A DNA stretch of 7,876 bases from Acidobacteriota bacterium (GTDB lineage: Bacteria; Acidobacteriota; Terriglobia; Acidoferrales; UBA7541): NCBI GenBank assembly GCA_019239815.1, contig JAFAZL010000024.1:1-7876 (forward strand). The letters are read 5' to 3'. A program made the translations under genes and the position numbers. A model generated the notes under the pieces. The model had not been told where the DNA came from. It was given only the letters and a program-made list of their open reading frames with translations, and searched no databases. Positions 6,548 to 7,876 of the stretch are shown here, in pieces; the stretch's first letter is position 1, and every line of letters starts with the position of its first letter.

Positions 6548-6576
6548 ATGTTAGCATGTCAGTTACTAAATGTCAA
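6548..6576 (-). promoter_or_regulatory. Orphan leftward sigma-70-type promoter
   Basis: On the minus strand TTGACA (6576-6571) is separated by exactly 17 bases from TAACAT (6553-6548), giving 6/6 and 4/6 matches to the -35 and -10 consensus. Transcription would begin near 6541 and run leftward through about 300 bases without a recognisable gene before reaching the padR promoter. Function unknown: a long padR leader, a small RNA or a very short gene. Confidence 0.5.
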
Positions 6577-6622
6577 TAGATGTTTACGGATTAGCTATTC
6601 GAACGAGTTGTAGGCCGGAACA

Positions 6623-6651
6623 CTGCGGCGTGGGGCTGCTGGCCGCCGCAG
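6623..6651. other. GC-rich hairpin in the glucosidase leader region
   Basis: CTGCGGCG (6623-6630) pairs perfectly with CGCCGCAG (6644-6651) around a 13-base loop. It ends about 80 bases before the glucosidase ATG. It could be a leader structure or a leftover terminator; no T-run follows on the plus strand. Confidence 0.4.
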
Positions 6652-6732
6652 CGGAATAAATGCGAAGATCGAACGGTTTGTGTTGGCGAGCGCGGCGCTT
6701 AGCAGGTGTCGCGATTTGAGGGCGGAACGCGG

Positions 6733-7876
6733 ATGGCACGACTGTTAACAATTGAAGATCGGCGACTCGATGAATCGCGAGCGCGGACAAAGTACTGGAA
6801 GCGCTGGGGTTCGTATTTATCGGAGCGCCAGTGGGGAACTGTTCGCGAAGACTACAGCCCTGGCGGCACGGCCTGGGAATATCTGCCTCATGACGCCGCG
6901 CGCTCTCGCGCGTATCGCTGGGGTGAAGACGGCATCGCCGGGATCAGCGACCGGCACCAACTCATCTGCTTTGGTTTGGCGATGTGGAACGGACGCGATC
7001 CAATCCTGAAGGAGAGGCTCTTCGGGCTCAACGGGCACGAAGGAAACCATGGCGAAGATGTGAAGGAGTACTACTTTTATCTGGACGCGACGCCGACGCA
7101 CAGCTACATGAAGATGCTATACAAGTATCCGCAAGCGGAGTTTCCGTACGATCAGCTTGTGGCGGAGAACCGGCGCCGGAGCCGGAAGGAGTCCGAATAT
7201 GAACTGGTCGACACGGGCGTGTTCGCGGAGAATCGCTATTTCGACGTGTTTGTAGAGTACGCGAAGGCCGACGTCGAAGACATTTTAATCAAAATCACCG
7301 CGATCAATCGCGGGCCCGATGAAGCACCGCTATATCTTCTGCCGTCGCTGTGGTTTCGAAATACGTGGTCGTGGGGAAGAGATGATCGGCGACCTTCGAT
7401 CGTGCCCATCAACGCGCTGCCGGGCAACACATGTCTGGAGGTTCAGCATTGGCAGTACGGGAAGCGCTGGTTGCTTGCGGAGGGAAGTCCGCAGCTGCTT
7501 TTCACCGATAACGATACCAACACGCAGCGGTTATTCGGCGAGCCGAATCAAGGTTATGTCAAAGACGCGTTTCACGAATTTCTGATCCACGGCAACAAGG
7601 CTGCTGTAAATCTGAAACCGACCGGGACGAAAATGGCAGCGCTCCGCTCGGCGACGCTAAAGGCTGGCGAGAGCGTTACACTCAAGCTTCGATTGACGGA
7701 TCGAGATCCATCGGTAGGTACGAACCTCAATGCTCCGCCAAGTCCAGCATCGCAGACAAAACAAGAAACGCCGTCGACACCGTCGACCGCCGACGCACCG
7801 CTGGCGTTGAGCGATTTTGGAGCGGGCTTCGAATCCGTGTTCGCGGCGAGGATCAAAGACGCCGACGATTTCTACG
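6733..7876 (+). CDS. MGH1-like glycoside hydrolase (GH63-type glucosidase), 3' partial
   Basis: This is the N-terminal 381 residues of a protein that should be near 900 residues in this family; it continues beyond the window. Conserved blocks seen in order: [54 protein letters not shown] (residues about 20-73, given here as the landmark segments [17 protein letters not shown] and RAYRWGEDG), [37 protein letters not shown] and [13 protein letters not shown]. These are typical of bacterial proteins annotated as glucosidase or mannosylglycerate-hydrolase-like, which act on alpha-glucosides or related small sugars; the catalytic (alpha/alpha)6 barrel lies mostly beyond the window. There is no signal peptide, so it is likely cytoplasmic. 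Residues about 333-357 are a Pro/Ser/Thr/Gln-rich insert. The ATG has GAGGG 10 bases upstream; an in-frame TAG at 6700-6702 limits any earlier start to a GTG at 6706. I saw no clear promoter. Family confident; substrate unknown. Confidence 0.9.
   Translation, partial: MARLLTIEDRRLDESRARTKYWKRWGSYLSERQWGTVREDYSPGGTAWEYLPHDAARSRAYRWGEDGIAGISDRHQLICFGLAMWNGRDPILKERLFGLNGHEGNHGEDVKEYYFYLDATPTHSYMKMLYKYPQAEFPYDQLVAENRRRSRKESEYELVDTGVFAENRYFDVFVEYAKADVEDILIKITAINRGPDEAPLYLLPSLWFRNTWSWGRDDRRPSIVPINALPGNTCLEVQHWQYGKRWLLAEGSPQLLFTDNDTNTQRLFGEPNQGYVKDAFHEFLIHGNKAAVNLKPTGTKMAALRSATLKAGESVTLKLRLTDRDPSVGTNLNAPPSPASQTKQETPSTPSTADAPLALSDFGAGFESVFAARIKDADDFY

Larger units (their letters stand above)
6245..6732. 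other. 488-base intergenic region between divergent operons
   Basis: No convincing gene is seen. It holds an A/G-rich stretch next to the padR promoter with an 8-base inverted repeat (6243-6250 with 6269-6276), two strong hairpins, an orphan leftward promoter, and a stretch around 6345-6410 (a C-run, 'ggcattttcagcaa', then 'attggagttaagag') that resembles degenerate intergenic repeats I recall from Acidobacteriota. Two open frames on the minus strand (starting at 6557 and 6549) begin inside the promoter and look non-protein-like. Confidence 0.5.

Noticed and set aside
6265..6557. Two overlapping minus-strand open frames (86 and 94 codons)
   Set aside because: Their ATGs lie inside the predicted promoter, neither has a ribosome site, and the residue make-up is not protein-like. 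They resemble chance frames in an intergenic region.

Overview
The window looks like chromosomal DNA of an acidobacterium (Acidobacteriota, probably a Terriglobia-type soil genome). This rests on moderately high GC, a PadR regulator coupled to a HAAS-domain membrane protein, an MGH1-like (GH63) glucosidase, and a 'gtcatcctgag...gaaggatct' intergenic repeat of a kind I recall as common in that phylum. The taxonomy is an inference from style and gene content, with no marker gene behind it. I see no tRNA, rRNA, CRISPR array, insertion sequence or phage gene.

Layout. (1) Positions 2-1282 (+) hold the 3' part of an EmrA-type membrane fusion protein; its start lies upstream of the window. (2) Positions 1283-1436 are a convergent intergenic gap carrying the repeat hairpin and a second hairpin over the stop codon of the next gene. 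(3) Positions 1437-6185 (-) hold five genes all read leftward: a PadR regulator, an 89-residue two-helix membrane protein, a HAAS-domain polytopic membrane protein, an HtrA/DegP-like periplasmic protease with two PDZ domains, and a nicotinamide phosphoribosyltransferase (NadV/NAMPT). The first three are tightly packed (14-base overlap, then 7 bases), so they are almost certainly one operon. The protease follows after 81 bases and the NAMPT after 106 bases, so they may be co-transcribed or have their own promoters. (4) Positions 6186-6732 are a long divergent intergenic region. It contains an unusual PadR operator (three half-sites exactly 14 bases apart plus one inverted half-site), an orphan leftward sigma-70-like promoter with no clear gene behind it, and two strong hairpins. 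(5) From 6733 (+) a GH63 glucosidase starts and runs off the window end.

How the genes may work together. The PadR/HAAS pair resembles known ligand- or envelope-responsive modules in which PadR represses its own operon. Overlapping operator half-sites at the padR promoter support autoregulation. The small membrane protein between the two is translationally coupled to both and is probably a third component. Periplasmic HtrA downstream would fit an envelope-stress theme; NAD salvage by NAMPT has no obvious link and may simply be a neighbour.

The two points most worth a second look are the NAMPT start and the PadR control region. All conserved N-terminal residues of NAMPT, including the substrate-stacking tyrosine, lie upstream of the first ATG, in a frame with no ATG, GTG or TTG. 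An ideal ribosome binding site sits 6 bases before an ATT codon, which points to a rare ATT start.
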